Shown here: positions 8,789 through 17,780 of the stretch, piece by piece
Layout of the letters: each line of letters begins with the position of its first letter
Numbering within the stretch: position 1 is the stretch's first letter
Assembly (NCBI GenBank): GCA_963839285.1
Contig: CAWIUN010000009.1
Coordinates: 1 to 64,000, forward strand
Direction: 5' to 3'
Source: DASSSQ01 sp963839285
GTDB lineage: Bacteria > Actinomycetota > Thermoleophilia > Gaiellales > Gaiellaceae
DNA length: 64,000 bases
Notes under the pieces: model-generated
Database searches by the model: none
The model's input: the letters and a program-made list of their open reading frames with translations, nothing else
Told to the model about the DNA's origin: nothing
Made by a program: the position numbers and the translations under genes

Positions 8789-9686
8789 TCAAGCCTCTCT
8801 GTCGAAGTCGGTCGAGCCGTCGGCCGAGACGTGCGCGGTCGCCCGCCGCGCCGCCCAGCACTGGTAGTTGACCGCGACCGGGTTCAGGGTCATGTGCGTG
8901 TCCGCGTGCTCGATGTGGCAGTTGAGCACGGTCACGTCGCCGCCGAGCCCCATCGGGCCGATCCCGGTCTCGTTCAGGAGCCCGTACAGCTCCTCCTCCA
9001 GCTTCGCCACGTGCGGGTCCGGGTTGCGGGTGCCGATCGGCCGCGCGATCGCCTCCTTGGCCAGGTACATCGCGTAGTCGGCCGAGCCGCCGATGCCGAC
9101 GCCGACGATCCCCGGCGGGCACGGCTTGCCGCCGGCGCCGACGATCGACTCGAGCACGAACTGCTTGATCCCCTTCACCCCGTCGGCCGGCACGCACATC
9201 TTCAGGAAGCTCATGTTCTCCGAGCCCGACCCCTTCGGCACGCACTTGACGTCGAGGCCGTCCCAGTCGGGCACGAACTCCCAGTGCACGATCGGCAGCC
9301 GGTGGCCGACGTTCGGGCCGGTGTTCTCGCGCGTGATCGTGTGCACCGCGTTCGAGCGCAGCGGATGCTCGACCGTCGCGCGCGCGGTGCCGTCGTAGCA
9401 GCGCCTCGTAGATCCGCGCCGGATGCAGCGGGAAGTGCTCCCCGACCCGGCAGGTGTAGACCGCGATGCCCGTGTCCTGGCAGACGAGGTTGCGCTCGCC
9501 GTCCGCCACCTCGACGTTCCTCAGGATCGTCGACAGCACCCGCTGCCCCGGCACCGAGGTCTCGCGCCCGGCCGCCTCGGCCAGCGCGTCGCGCAGATCC
9601 TGCGGGATGTCCTTCAACGCCCACACGTACAGGTGGGCGGCGGCGTCCTCGACGACGCCCTGGAGGTCGGTGTCGATCGTCGTCAT
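8789..9686 (-). CDS. class I fumarate hydratase/tartrate dehydratase-type alpha subunit, one frame switch
   Basis: The iron-sulfur cluster-bearing subunit of a class I hydro-lyase. It carries CQDTG near residue 70 and GGKPCPPGIVGVGIGG near residue 210, holding cluster cysteines, and GSENMSFLKMCVPADG between them. The first about 96 residues (to HPARIYEALL) are in one frame and the rest, from the segment just before VHTITRENTGPNVG, in another. The switch is near 9395 and is consistent with a single extra base (898 nt). ATG at 9686 overlaps the flavoprotein stop as ATGA. It works with the beta subunit directly downstream. Confidence 0.85.
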
Positions 9687-10876
9687 GCTCTCGCTTTCTC
9701 CGCGGCTGCCTTCCCGGCGCGGCGTCCGAAGACCACGCACTCGAGCAGCGAGTTGCCCATCATCCGGTTGCGTCCGTGCGTCCCCCCGGCGATCTCGCCG
9801 CACGCGTAGACGCCCTCGAGGGTCGTGCCGGCGTCGGCCGCGATCACGAGGCCGCCGTTCTGGTAGTGGAGGACAGGGTAGGTGAGGAGCGGCTCGGCCA
9901 GCGGGTCGATGCCGCCGCCGCGGTAGCGCCGCAGCATGTACGGCAGCGACACCTCGGCGTCCTCGGGCCTGATCCGGGTCGTGTCCAGGTAGACGGCCGG
10001 GCGCCCGTCGGGGGTCTCGACGCCCCTGCCCTCCGCCACCTCGTCGAAGATCGCCTGCGACACCTCGTCACGAGGGCCGAGCGAGTCGGTGAACTCCTCG
10101 CCGCTCGGCGTTCAGGAGCACCGCGCCGTAGGCGCGCGTCGTCTCGGGGATCGAGTAGCCCTGCATGTTCTCGGGCCAGGCGCCGCCGTTCGGGTGGTAC
10201 TGGATCGCGTCGAGGTCGCGCGCCTCCGCGCCGAGCTCGAGCGCGAGCTCGAGCACCTCGCCGGTGGCGCCGGGGTGGTTGGTCGAGAGCTCGCCGCGCT
10301 CCTCCGCGAGCCGGAAGCAGCGGCCGCCCGCGGCGAGCACGACCGTCGCCGCCTCGACCTCCTCCTCGCCGACCCGGGCGCGCCAGCCGTTCGCGCCGGC
10401 TCGAGGCTCCGCAGCGGCGCGTTCGGGAGCGACGTGCCCGTCCCCGCCTGCCAGGCCTCGCGCAGCGCCTTCGTGATCGCGTGCCCGGTGCGGTCGCCGA
10501 CCTGCAGCAGCCGCTTGCGGGAGGCGCCGCCGCAGCGGGCGAGGCGGTAGCCGCCGTTCTCGCGCGTGAACTCGACGCCGAGCTCCTCGAGCCAGTGGAT
10601 CGCCGAGGGCGCGTCGCCGGTCAGCGTCTCGACGAGCTCCGGGTCCGCGGTCTCGTGCGAGCTGCGCCAGATGTCCTCGGCGTGCTGCTCCGGCGAGTCG
10701 TCGGCGCCGAAGGCAGCCTGGATCCCGCCCTGCGCCTTCGCGGAGTTGCATGCCTGCAGCGAGCCCTTCGTCGCGACCGCGACGCGGGCGCCCGCGCGCT
10801 CGGCGGACACGGCGGCCGCGAGACCGCTCGCCCCGCTGCCGATCACGAGCACGTCGAAGGTGAGGCTCCCTGCCAC
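9683..10876 (-). CDS. fumarate reductase/L-aspartate oxidase-like flavoprotein, short form
   Basis: An FAD-dependent oxidoreductase of the succinate dehydrogenase/fumarate reductase/NadB family. The N-terminal dinucleotide motif VIGSGASGLAAA (residues 9-20), NSAKAQGGIQAA, DAIQYHP (substrate His region) and GGTHGRNRMMGNSLLECVVFG near the C-terminus are seen. It is about 397 residues and stops right after the FAD domain. The C-terminal helical domain of NadB and SdhA is missing. Two frame switches (near 10400 and 10100) compensate each other. GTG start; a TAGACT -10 at 10883-10888 lies 6 nt upstream. It heads the sulfur operon. Substrate could be fumarate, aspartate or a sulfonate analogue; the sequence does not decide. 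Confidence 0.75.
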
Positions 10877-10882
10877 GCGCGG

Positions 10883-10920
10883 AGTCTACCAGGTCGACGC
10901 TAATTCGAATGCATTAGCAT
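10883..10920. promoter_or_regulatory. divergent leaderless promoters with a dyad operator candidate
   Basis: An AT-rich patch in a GC-rich region between the flavoprotein gene (minus) and a secreted protein gene (plus). Minus -10: TAGACT read on the complement of 10883-10888, 6 nt before the GTG at 10876. Plus -10: TAGCAT at 10915-10920, 5 nt before the ATG at 10926. Between them GCTAAT (10899-10904) and ATTAGC (10913-10918) form a 6-bp inverted repeat with an 8-nt spacer. It would cover the -35 zone of the sulfur operon and the -10 of the other gene. A repressor or activator site is a reasonable guess; the regulator is unknown. Confidence 0.55.
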
Positions 10921-10925
10921 GACTT

Positions 10926-11897
10926 ATGTCCTATCGTGATGCGCGCCACTGCCGATACAGATCGCACCGCACACTCGACCAGGGGGTCACCGTGACCAGC
11001 ACCCTGCGGCCGTGGGCCGCACTCGCCGCCATGCTCCTCGCCGTGCTCGCGCCCGCCGCCGCGCTCGGCCGCGACCGCGCCGCTGCCGGACGCGGCCTCG
11101 CTCGTGCTCGCTCCCGGCGACTTCGCCGCCGGCGCCAGGGTCGCGAGCAACCGGCGCAGCGGCACCGCCGCCGCGCCGGAGTACACCCGCACCTTCCGTC
11201 CCGGCGTCAGCCTCGGCGGCCGGCCGCTGCTGACCGTCACCGCCTCGGCGACGGTCGACAGGGACGCGGCGACCGCCGCGACGGCGCTCGCGGCGACGCG
11301 CCTCGAGCTCGGGTCGAAGGCGAAGCGCGCGGCCTTCGCGCTCGCGCTCGCCAAGGGGTTCGCGCGCGGCGCGAAGCAGAAGCTCGTCCCGAAGCGGACG
11401 TCGCCGGCCCGCCCGTCTCGCTCGGCGCGGGCGCGTTCCAGGTGCCGGTCTCGATGCAGCTCGGATCCGGGACGCTCCGGACGTCGGTCGCCTTCGTCCA
11501 GGTCGACCGCGTCCTGGAGCTGCTGTTCGTCGTGGCGATGCCGGGCGAGCGCGTCTCGCTCGCCGACGTCCGCCGCGCCGTCGCTGCGACCCGGCGGCAC
11601 GTGCAGACGGCCTTCACCGTCGCGAGCTCGGCCCCGCCGGCGATCTCCGGCACGGCCGCCCAGGGTCAGGCGCTCGTCGCGGACGAGGGCGCCTGGACGG
11701 GAGCGCCGACGACGTTCAGCTACGCCTGGAGCCGCTGCGACGCCGCCGGCACGTGCACGCCGATCGACGGGGCGACCGCGAAGAGCTACACCGTCGCCGC
11801 CGAGGATGCGGGCTTCGCCCTGCAGGTGGCCGTCACCGGCGCGAACGGCCTCGGCAGCGCGCAGGCCTCGTCGGCGCTCACCGCCGTCGTCGGCTGA
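10926..11897 (+). CDS. secreted protein with C-terminal Ig-like domain, frame-disrupted
   Basis: A predicted exported protein: a hydrophobic signal segment (WAALAAMLLAVLAPAAALG), an unknown central domain (FRPGVSLGGRPLLTVTASA through VPVSMQLGSGTLRTS), and a C-terminal Ig-like module with SGTAAQGQALVADEGAWTG, YAWSRCDAAGTCTPIDGA and SYTVAAEDAGFALQVAV. The last module is repeated in many Solirubrobacterales surface proteins. The central part lies in another frame, with switches near 11090 and 11400. ATG at 10926 fits the leaderless -10 TAGCAT; an in-frame GTG at 10992 would give a more compact signal peptide. Function is unknown; neither catalytic motifs nor a sorting signal is visible. Confidence 0.6.
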   Translation: MSYRDARHCRYRSHRTLDQGVTVTSTLRPWAALAAMLLAVLAPAAALGRDRAAAGRGLARARSRRLRRRRQGREQPAQRHRRRAGVHPHLPSRRQPRRPAAADRHRLGDGRQGRGDRRDGARGDAPRARVEGEARGLRARARQGVRARREAEARPEADVAGPPVSLGAGAFQVPVSMQLGSGTLRTSVAFVQVDRVLELLFVVAMPGERVSLADVRRAVAATRRHVQTAFTVASSAPPAISGTAAQGQALVADEGAWTGAPTTFSYAWSRCDAAGTCTPIDGATAKSYTVAAEDAGFALQVAVTGANGLGSAQASSALTAVVG

Positions 11898-11904
11898 CGG
11901 GAGC

Positions 11905-11933
11905 GGGGCCACCCGCCCGGGCGGGTCGGCCCC
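11905..11933 (+). terminator. strong GC-rich stem-loop after the secreted-protein gene
   Basis: Directly after the stop at 11897, GGGGCC (11905-11910) plus ACCCGCCC (11911-11918) pair with GGGCGGGT (11919-11926) and GGCCCC (11928-11933), one unpaired base interrupting the 3' arm. It is nearly a perfect palindrome of about 14 bp per arm. No U-tract follows, as is usual for actinobacterial terminators. It likely ends the upstream transcript before the next gene at 12031. Confidence 0.6.
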
Positions 11934-12030
11934 CTCACCCCGCTTTGGCGTCGGCGCCCGATCCGCGGAAACGCCGATGCGCGGAGGCGTGACGGCGGCC
12001 GACAGTCGCGACGACAAGGGGGTAATCACC

Positions 12031-12481
12031 ATGCCGATCAACCGGATCGTCAACACCGTCGTGCTCGTCGCCGGGCCGCTGCTCTTCGTCGACCTGTTCC
12101 TCGACTGGCGGCAGACGACCGTCTCGCTGCCGCTCGTCGACGATCAGCGCCGGCAGCTCCGGCTGGAACGGCTGGGGCCTCGCCGCGGGCATCGCCGTCG
12201 TCGCCCTCGTCGTCCAGACGCTGCTGCGCCTGCTCGAGCGCCCCACGCTCAGGTGCATCGGCGTCTCCGCGCTGCTGGCGACGCTCGTCGGCGGCTTCAC
12301 GCTCGGCGCGTTCACGAGCGGCGCGGACGTCAGCGTCGGCAGCGTCGGCGTCACCGTCGCCGGGCACCACTGGCCCGCCTGGGTCGGGCTCGTCCTCGCC
12401 GGCGCGCTCTTCGCCGCGACCCTGTGGCGCCTCGTCGACGCGCTCGCCCACACGCCCCGGATGCGCGCCGGGACTGCGTAG
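12031..12481 (+). CDS. small four-helix membrane protein, one frame switch
   Basis: A protein of about 149 residues with around four hydrophobic helices: NTVVLVAGPLLFVDLFLDW at the start, then, after a frame switch near 12137, GIAVVALVVQTLLRLL, SALLATLVGGFTLGAF and WVGLVLAGALFAATLWRLV. An ATG at 12031 is preceded by a purine-rich AAGGGGGT at 12016-12023, an acceptable Shine-Dalgarno site. The continuation in the second frame keeps a normal GC-rich codon pattern until a TAG at 12479-12481, three bases before the convergent alcohol dehydrogenase stop. No family was recognised; the topology resembles small DUF-type actinobacterial membrane proteins. Confidence 0.55.
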
Positions 12482-12483
12482 CG

Positions 12484-13459
12484 CTACCAGATCGACTCGA
12501 GCAGCGGCAGGATCTCGGCCGGGCCGGCGGGGCGCGGATTCAGCCGCGCGCCGTTCCGTTGCGACGCCGCCTCGGCGAGCGCCGGGCAGGTCCTCGCGCG
12601 GGACGCCGAAGTCGCGCAGGCGGCCGAAGCCGGTCAGGCGCGAGAGCTCCTCGGCGCGCGCGGCCGCGTCGTCGACGCCCATCGCCTCGGCCAGACGGGC
12701 GACCGCCTCGCCGGCGACGGGCTCGTTGAACCGGATCGCCGGCGGCAGGCAGAGCGCGTTCATCGCCCCGTGCGGCAGGCCGTAGCGGCCGCCGAGCGCC
12801 TGGGCGAGCGCGTGCCCGAGCGCGAGCCCCGCGCCGCCGAGCGCGGCTCCCGCGTGCGCGGCGCCCTCGAGCAGCCGCGTGCGCGCCTCGAGGTCGCGCC
12901 CGTCCTCGAGGACGCGCGGGAGCCACTCGGAGATCAGGGGCGCGCCGGCGAGCGCCTCGGCGTCCGCCTCCGTGTTGTGCCCGTGCACGTAGAGCGCCTC
13001 GGCGCAGTGCGCGAGCGCGTTCAGCGCCGTGCCGCCGGTCGGCTCGCGCGGCAGGTCGAGCGTCAGGCGGGGCTCGTAGACGATCCCGGCGAGGTGGGCG
13101 CCGGCCCCGCCGCCCCGCATCAGCCGCCGCTCGTCGCGGACGCCGAAGAAGCCCGTCCACTCGGCGCCCGAGTAGGTCGTCGGGATCGAGACGACGGGCA
13201 GGCCGGTCGCGGCGGAGATCGCCTTCGCGAGGTCGATCGCGCTGCCGCCGCCGAGCGCGAGCAGCCCGTCGCAGCCGGACGCCTCCCGCGCGGCGGCGTC
13301 GAGGTCGGCGCTCGGCACCTGCGACCAGACGCCCTGCACGGGCACCGGCAGCTCGAGCCCCGAGGAGCGGCGGCTCGCGACGAGGAGGGGCCGCCCGACG
13401 CCGGCGTCGACGAGGACGCCGCCGAGCTCCTCGAGCCCCCAGCGGACGATCGGCCTCAC
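12484..13459 (-). CDS. maleylacetate reductase-like iron-containing alcohol dehydrogenase, one frame switch
   Basis: A group III (iron-type) alcohol dehydrogenase of about 325 residues, closest in pattern to maleylacetate reductases that convert maleylacetate to 3-oxoadipate with NAD(P)H in aromatic degradation. Seen: GGGSAIDLAKAISAATGLP (nucleotide binding, about 90-108), IPTTYSGAEWTGFFGVRD, NALAHCAEALYVHGHN, GLALGHALAQALGGRYGLPHG (metal-binding His region). The last about 30 residues are in a shifted frame from about 12585 and end in ESIW at the TAG complement 12484-12486. The GTG at 13459 overlaps the LysR stop by 4 nt, so the pair is co-transcribed and the LysR may control it. The exact substrate is not certain. 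Confidence 0.8.
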
Positions 13460-14346
13460 GCCAGCTCCTCGCGGCAGAAGGCGACGAAGGCCTCCGCGGC
13501 GCGGGTCGGCGTCCGTCCGCTCGAGCGCACGAGGGCGAGATCGCGCGCCGGCGCGAAGCCCTCGACGTGGGCGGCGGCGAGCGCGCCCGCCTCGAGCTCG
13601 GCCTCGACGGAGGTGCGCGAGATGAAGGTGAGGCCGTAGCCGCGCTGGACGGCCGTCTTGACCGACTCCTGCAGCCCGAGCTCGACCCGCACGTCGAGGT
13701 CGCGCAGCCGCAGCCCCTGCGCGCGGAGCTCGTCCTCGAGCACCTGGCGGACCCCCGCGCCCTCCTGCATCGCGATCAGCGGCTCGCTGCGCAGCTCCTC
13801 GAGCGTGATCGTGCGGTCGGCGAACCGGTGCCCCGGCGGGCAGACGAGGATCACCTCGTCGCGGAAGAACGACTCGAAGGAGACGCCGCGGTGCCGGCGG
13901 GCCGCGCCGACGACGCCGAGCTCGAGCTCGCGGTCGGCGACGAGCTCGATCACGCGCTGGGTGTCGAAGACCGAGAGCGAGACGTGCAGCTCGGGGTTGC
14001 GCCGCTGGAACTCGCAGACGAGCGTCGCCATCACGATCCCGCCGGGCCCGGTCGAGGCGCCGAGCTCGAGCGTGCCGGTCAGCGCTCCGTCGTCGGCGCC
14101 GATCTCCTCGAGCAGCTGCCCCTCGAGCGCGAGCAGCCGCTGCGCGCCCCGGTAGAGCCGCAGCCCGGCCTCGGTCGGCTCGACCCGGCGGCCGGAGCGG
14201 TCGAGCAGCTGCGTCCCGAGCCGCTTCTCGAGCGCGCGCACCTGCAGGCTGACCGCCGGCTGGGTCACCCCGAGCCGCTCCGCCGCCTGCGAGAAGCTGC
14301 GGCGGTCGACGACCTCGCAGAACGCCGCCAGCTGACGCGTGTCCAT
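13456..14346 (-). CDS. LysR family transcriptional regulator
   Basis: A 296-residue LysR-type regulator: N-terminal winged helix-turn-helix with the recognition helix SFSQAAERLGVTQPAVSLQV (about 17-36), then a substrate-binding domain (LELGASTGPGGIVMATLV, VGAARRHRGVSFE, LQESVKTAVQRGYGLTFIS). It is unusual in sitting upstream of, and overlapping (GTGA), the gene it may control, rather than being divergent. A TACGGT -10 at 14353-14358 is 6 nt from the ATG, suggesting a leaderless mRNA. The overall pattern is close to CysL/CbbR-like subfamilies; the effector is unknown, perhaps an aromatic ring-cleavage product given the adjacent maleylacetate reductase. Confidence 0.9.
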   Translation of the reverse strand: MDTRQLAAFCEVVDRRSFSQAAERLGVTQPAVSLQVRALEKRLGTQLLDRSGRRVEPTEAGLRLYRGAQRLLALEGQLLEEIGADDGALTGTLELGASTGPGGIVMATLVCEFQRRNPELHVSLSVFDTQRVIELVADRELELGVVGAARRHRGVSFESFFRDEVILVCPPGHRFADRTITLEELRSEPLIAMQEGAGVRQVLEDELRAQGLRLRDLDVRVELGLQESVKTAVQRGYGLTFISRTSVEAELEAGALAAAHVEGFAPARDLALVRSSGRTPTRAAEAFVAFCREELA

Positions 14347-14401
14347 AAGCGGACCGTATCGCGCCGCGGACGTCCAGCCGGGTCCGTCGTCGCGGCTCGG
14401 A

Positions 14402-14777
14402 CTAGCTCGTCGACCCGGCTCTCGACGAACTCGAGCCGGTTGCCGAACGGGTCGTCGGCGTAGAAGCGGCGCACGCCCGGGATCAGGTCGTCGTCGCGCG
14501 TCTCGACGCCCGCCTCCGCGAGCCTGCGCCGCAGCTCGTCGTAGCCCTCGACCCGGAAGGCGGGATGCGCCTTGGTCGCGGCGGCGAACGGCTCGGCGAC
14601 GCCGACGTGGAGCTGACGGCCGTCCGGGAGCCCGAACCAGGCGCCGCCGCGCGTCTCGAGCGCCGCCGGCTTGGCCAGCTCCTCGAGCCCGAGCAGCCCT
14701 CCGAAGAACGCGCGCGCCTCGTCCTCGCGGCCGGCGGGCGCGGCGAGCTGGACGTGGTCGAGCCCGGTCAGGCGCAT
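14402..14777 (-). CDS. VOC/glyoxalase superfamily protein, end uncertain
   Basis: A small metal-binding-fold (vicinal oxygen chelate) protein: MRLTGLDHVQLAAPAG start, LLGLEELAKPAALETRGGAW, LPDGRQLHVGVAEPF, HPAFRVEGYDELRRRL and the C-terminal YADDPFGNRLEFVE. The candidate metal ligands are His near residue 8, His near 58 and the Glu of LEFVE. The frame as written runs on beyond LEFVE into the LysR promoter. A TAG complement at 14402-14404 in a neighbouring frame is the probable true stop, implying one indel near 14415. Length about 125 residues fits the family. Substrate unknown. Confidence 0.75.
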
Positions 14778-14801
14778 CGGAGGAAGGTCTAGCATCAACC
14801 C

Positions 14802-15471
14802 GTGGCGACGACGCCGCCCCCGCTCGAGGACACGCTGGTCCGGGGCTACACCCGGCTGGCGGGCAGGTCGGCCCGGCGCCGGATCGACCTGGAGCTGCGC
14901 CTGCTCGACGTCCTGCTGGCGCTCGTGCTCGGCCTGCTGAGCCTGCCGCTCGTGCTCGCGATCGCGGCGGCGACGCTGCTCGCGGACGGGCGGCCGGTGC
15001 TCTACCGCGGCGAGCGGGTCGGGCGGGCGGGCCGCTTCTTCACGATCGTCAAGTTCAGGACGCTGCGCGTCGGCGCCGAGGAGCGGCTCGGCCACCTGCT
15101 CGGGCCGGAGCTCGTCGCGGCGACCCTGCGGGAGCACACCCGGCTCGGCCGCTGGCTGAAGGCGAGCCAGCTCGACGAGCTGCCGCAGCTCTGGAACGTG
15201 CTCCGCGGCGACATGTGCCTCGTCGGGCCGCGGCCGATCCGCCCGCGCTTCTTCAGCGAGCTCGCGCACGAGATCCCCGCCTACTGGCAGCGGCTCGTCG
15301 TCCGCCCCGGGCTGACCGGGCTGGCGCAGATGCGGCGCGGCTACGAGACCTCGATGGAGGAGAAGCTCGCGCACGACCTCGAATGGGTCGCCGACCGGTC
15401 GGTGCCGCTGTACCTGCGCACGCTCGCTCTCGACGGCCGTCCGGGTCCTCAGGCAGAGTCTGCGCCGATGA
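14802..15471 (+). CDS. polyprenyl-phosphate sugar-1-phosphate transferase (WcaJ/PglC-like)
   Basis: An initiating glycosyl-1-phosphate transferase that loads a sugar-phosphate onto undecaprenyl phosphate to start surface glycan assembly. It has one N-terminal hydrophobic hairpin (LLDVLLALVLGLLSLPLVLA), the KFRTL motif (VKFRTLRVGAEERLG), LDELPQLWNVLRGDM, VGPRP and RPGLTGLAQ. The true C-terminus is VRVLRQSLRR with TGA at 15469-15471. As sequenced, one extra G near 15431 makes the frame run into the next gene and mimics a fusion. GTG at 14802 follows a TAGCAT -10 (14790-14795) by 6 nt. It opens an envelope polysaccharide block with AsnB and DUF354. Confidence 0.88.
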
Positions 15472-15815
15472 GGACCGTCGCGCTCGCAGACGAGGACGGC
15501 CGCGTCGTCTGCGCGCGCTGCGCGGTCGCCGACACCTTCGGGACGCGGCTGCGCGGGCTGCTCGGCCGGCGCGGGCTCGAGCCCGACGAGGGGCTGCTGA
15601 TCCGGCCGACGAACTCGATCCACATGTTCTTCATGCGCTTCGCGATCGACGCGGTCTTCCTCTCCCGCGACGGCGAGGTGCTGCGCGTCGTCGAGGAGCT
15701 CCGGCCGTGGCGGGCGGCGATGCGGCGCGGGGCGAAGTCCGTGGTCGAGCTGCCTGCGGGCGCCGCGGGCCGGGCGGGCATCCGCGAGGGCATGCGGCTC
15801 GCCGAGCGGGCCTGA
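15468..15815 (+). CDS. DUF192 family protein
   Basis: A 115-residue protein with the DUF192 core: VADTFGTRLRGLLGRRGLEPD, LLIRPTNSIHMFFMRFAIDA (the conserved SIHTxxMxFxID-type box), VFLSRDGEVLRVVEELRPWR and VVELPAGAAGRAGIREG. The ATG at 15468 overlaps the sugar transferase TGA as ATGA, so translation is coupled. DUF192 proteins are small single-domain beta proteins of unresolved biochemical role, exported in some organisms; here no signal peptide is visible. Nothing in the sequence shows catalytic chemistry. Confidence 0.8.
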   Translation: MRTVALADEDGRVVCARCAVADTFGTRLRGLLGRRGLEPDEGLLIRPTNSIHMFFMRFAIDAVFLSRDGEVLRVVEELRPWRAAMRRGAKSVVELPAGAAGRAGIREGMRLAERA

Positions 15816-15895
15816 CCCGGGGCCTGCCGCCGCGCGAGCGTCTCGGCGCGGGCCGCCGCGGCCGACGCCCGGCGAGTCTCTAGAGTTCGCGCCCC

Positions 15896-17780
15896 ATGTG
15901 CGGGATCTGCGGGATCGCCTCGACCGGCGGCGCCGACCGCGACGCGCTCGCGCGGATGAGCGCGCGGCTCGTCCATCGGGGCCCCGACTCGGACGGCGTC
16001 TTCGTCGACGGGCCGGCGGGCCTCGCGGCGCGGCGGCTCGCGATCATCGACCTCGAGACCGGCGACCAGCCGATCGCGAACGAGGACGGCTCCGTCCACG
16101 TCGTCCAGAACGGCGAGATCTACAACTACGAGGAGCTGCGCGCGCGGCTCGAGCGCGCCGGCCACCGCTTCGCGACCCACGGCGACACCGAGGTGCTCGT
16201 CCACGCCTACGAGGAGTGGGGCGTCGCCTTCCCCGAGCGGCTGCGGGGCATGTTCGCGGTCGCGGTCTGGGACGCCGGCGCGGCGGCGGCTCGTGCTCGC
16301 CCGCGACCGCTACGGGATCAAGCCGCTCTACTGGCGCGACGGCCCGGACGGGCTGCTCTTCGCCTCGGAGCTGCGGGCGCTGCCGCGCGGCGAGGTCGAC
16401 CTCGACGCGCTCGAGGCGTTCCTCGCCTTCAACTCGATCCCGGCGCCGCTCTCGATCTTCCGGGAGACGCGCAAGCTGCCGCCCGGGCACGTGCTCGTCC
16501 GCGAGGGGGACGGCGAGCCGCGGCTCGAGCGCTACGCGCGCCCGGGGCCGCTGCCGGAGCGCGGCGACGACGACGAGGCGGAGCTCGTCGAGGAGCTGCG
16601 GGCGCGGCTGCGCGACTCCGTGCGGGCGCACCTCGTCTCGGACGTCCCGGTCGGGGTGCTGCTCTCGGGCGGGGTCGACTCGGGCCTGCTCGCGGCGCTC
16701 GCCGCGCAGGAGTCCTCCGAGCCGGTGCGGACCTTCTCGATCGGCTTCGAGGAGCAGTCCTTCGACGAGCTCGCCGACGCGCGCGTCGTCGCGGAGCGCT
16801 ACGGCACCGACCACCGCGAGCTCGTCCTGCGCCCCGACGCGGCCCTGCTCCTGCCCGCGCTCGCCGAGGCCTTCGACGAGCCCTTCGCCGACTCGTCCGC
16901 CCTGCCGACCTACCTCGTCTCGGAGCTCGCCTCCCGCGACGTCAAGGTCGCGCTCTCCGGCGAGGGCGGCGACGAGCTCTTCGGCGGCTACTACACCTAC
17001 GCGGCCGACCTGCTCGCGCTCCGCTTCGGCTTCGCCGCGCCGGCGCTGCGGCCGCTCGTCGAGCGGCTGCCGGCCTCGACGCGGAAGGCGAGCCTCGACT
17101 ACAGGGCGAAGCGGTTCGTGCGTGCCGCCCATCTGCCGCCGCTCGAGGCCCACCACGGCTGGAAGGAGATCTTCGCGCCGGAGCTGCGCGCCGAGCTGAC
17201 CGGCCGCCGGCACGGCTTCGACCCGGTCGACCTCTACCGCGGGCGCTACGCCGAGACCGAGGGCGCGGACGTGCTCGCGCGGCTGCAGGACGTCGACTTC
17301 GGCATCTACCTCGTCGACGACCTGCTCGTGAAGACCGACCGGGCGTCGATGGCGCACTCGCTGGAGGTACGCGTGCCGTTCCTCGACCCGCTGGTGACGA
17401 GCTTCGCGTTCTCGCTGCCGCGGCATCGGAAGGTGCGCGGGCTGCAGAAGAAGGTGCTGCTGCGGAAGGCGGCCGAGCCGCTCCTGCCGCACGGGGTCGT
17501 GCACGGGCGCAAGCGCGGCTTCTCGATCCCGGCTGCGGCCTGGCTCCGCGGCGGCCTGGAGCCGTTCGCCCGCGAGACGCTGGCCGCGGAGACGCTGCGG
17601 CGGCAGGGGTTCTTCGACCCGGCGGTCGTCGGCCGGCTGCTCGACGACCACGTCGCCGGCCGCGAGGACCGCTCGCGCCAGCTCTGGGGCCTGCTCGCGT
17701 TCACGCTCTGGCACGAGCGCCACGTCGAGCGCGAGCCGGCGCCGCTGCGCTCGGCGCGCATGGAGGCGCTCGTCCGGTGA
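15896..17780 (+). CDS. asnB: asparagine synthase (glutamine-hydrolysing), one frame switch
   Basis: A class II glutamine amidotransferase plus ATP-dependent synthetase that transfers ammonia from glutamine to an aspartyl carboxylate. Cys2 nucleophile in MCGICGIA, then RRLAIIDLETGDQPI, NGEIYNYEELR and HGDTEVLVHAYEEWG. The synthetase half has LLSGGVDSGLLAAL (PP-loop), LSGEGGDELFGGY and KTDRASMAHSLEVRVPFLD. A frame switch near 16285 separates the halves; the second continues at LARDRYGIKPLYW. Total about 628 residues, normal for AsnB. TAGAGT (15881-15886) precedes the ATG by 9 nt. In a surface-glycan neighbourhood it may amidate sugar carboxyls or a cell-wall component instead of free aspartate. 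Confidence 0.92.

Noticed and set aside
14802..15815. Single open frame suggesting a sugar transferase-DUF192 fusion
   Set aside because: The neighbouring frame holds the normal transferase C-terminus and a TGA that overlaps the DUF192 ATG. One extra G near 15431 explains the apparent fusion.
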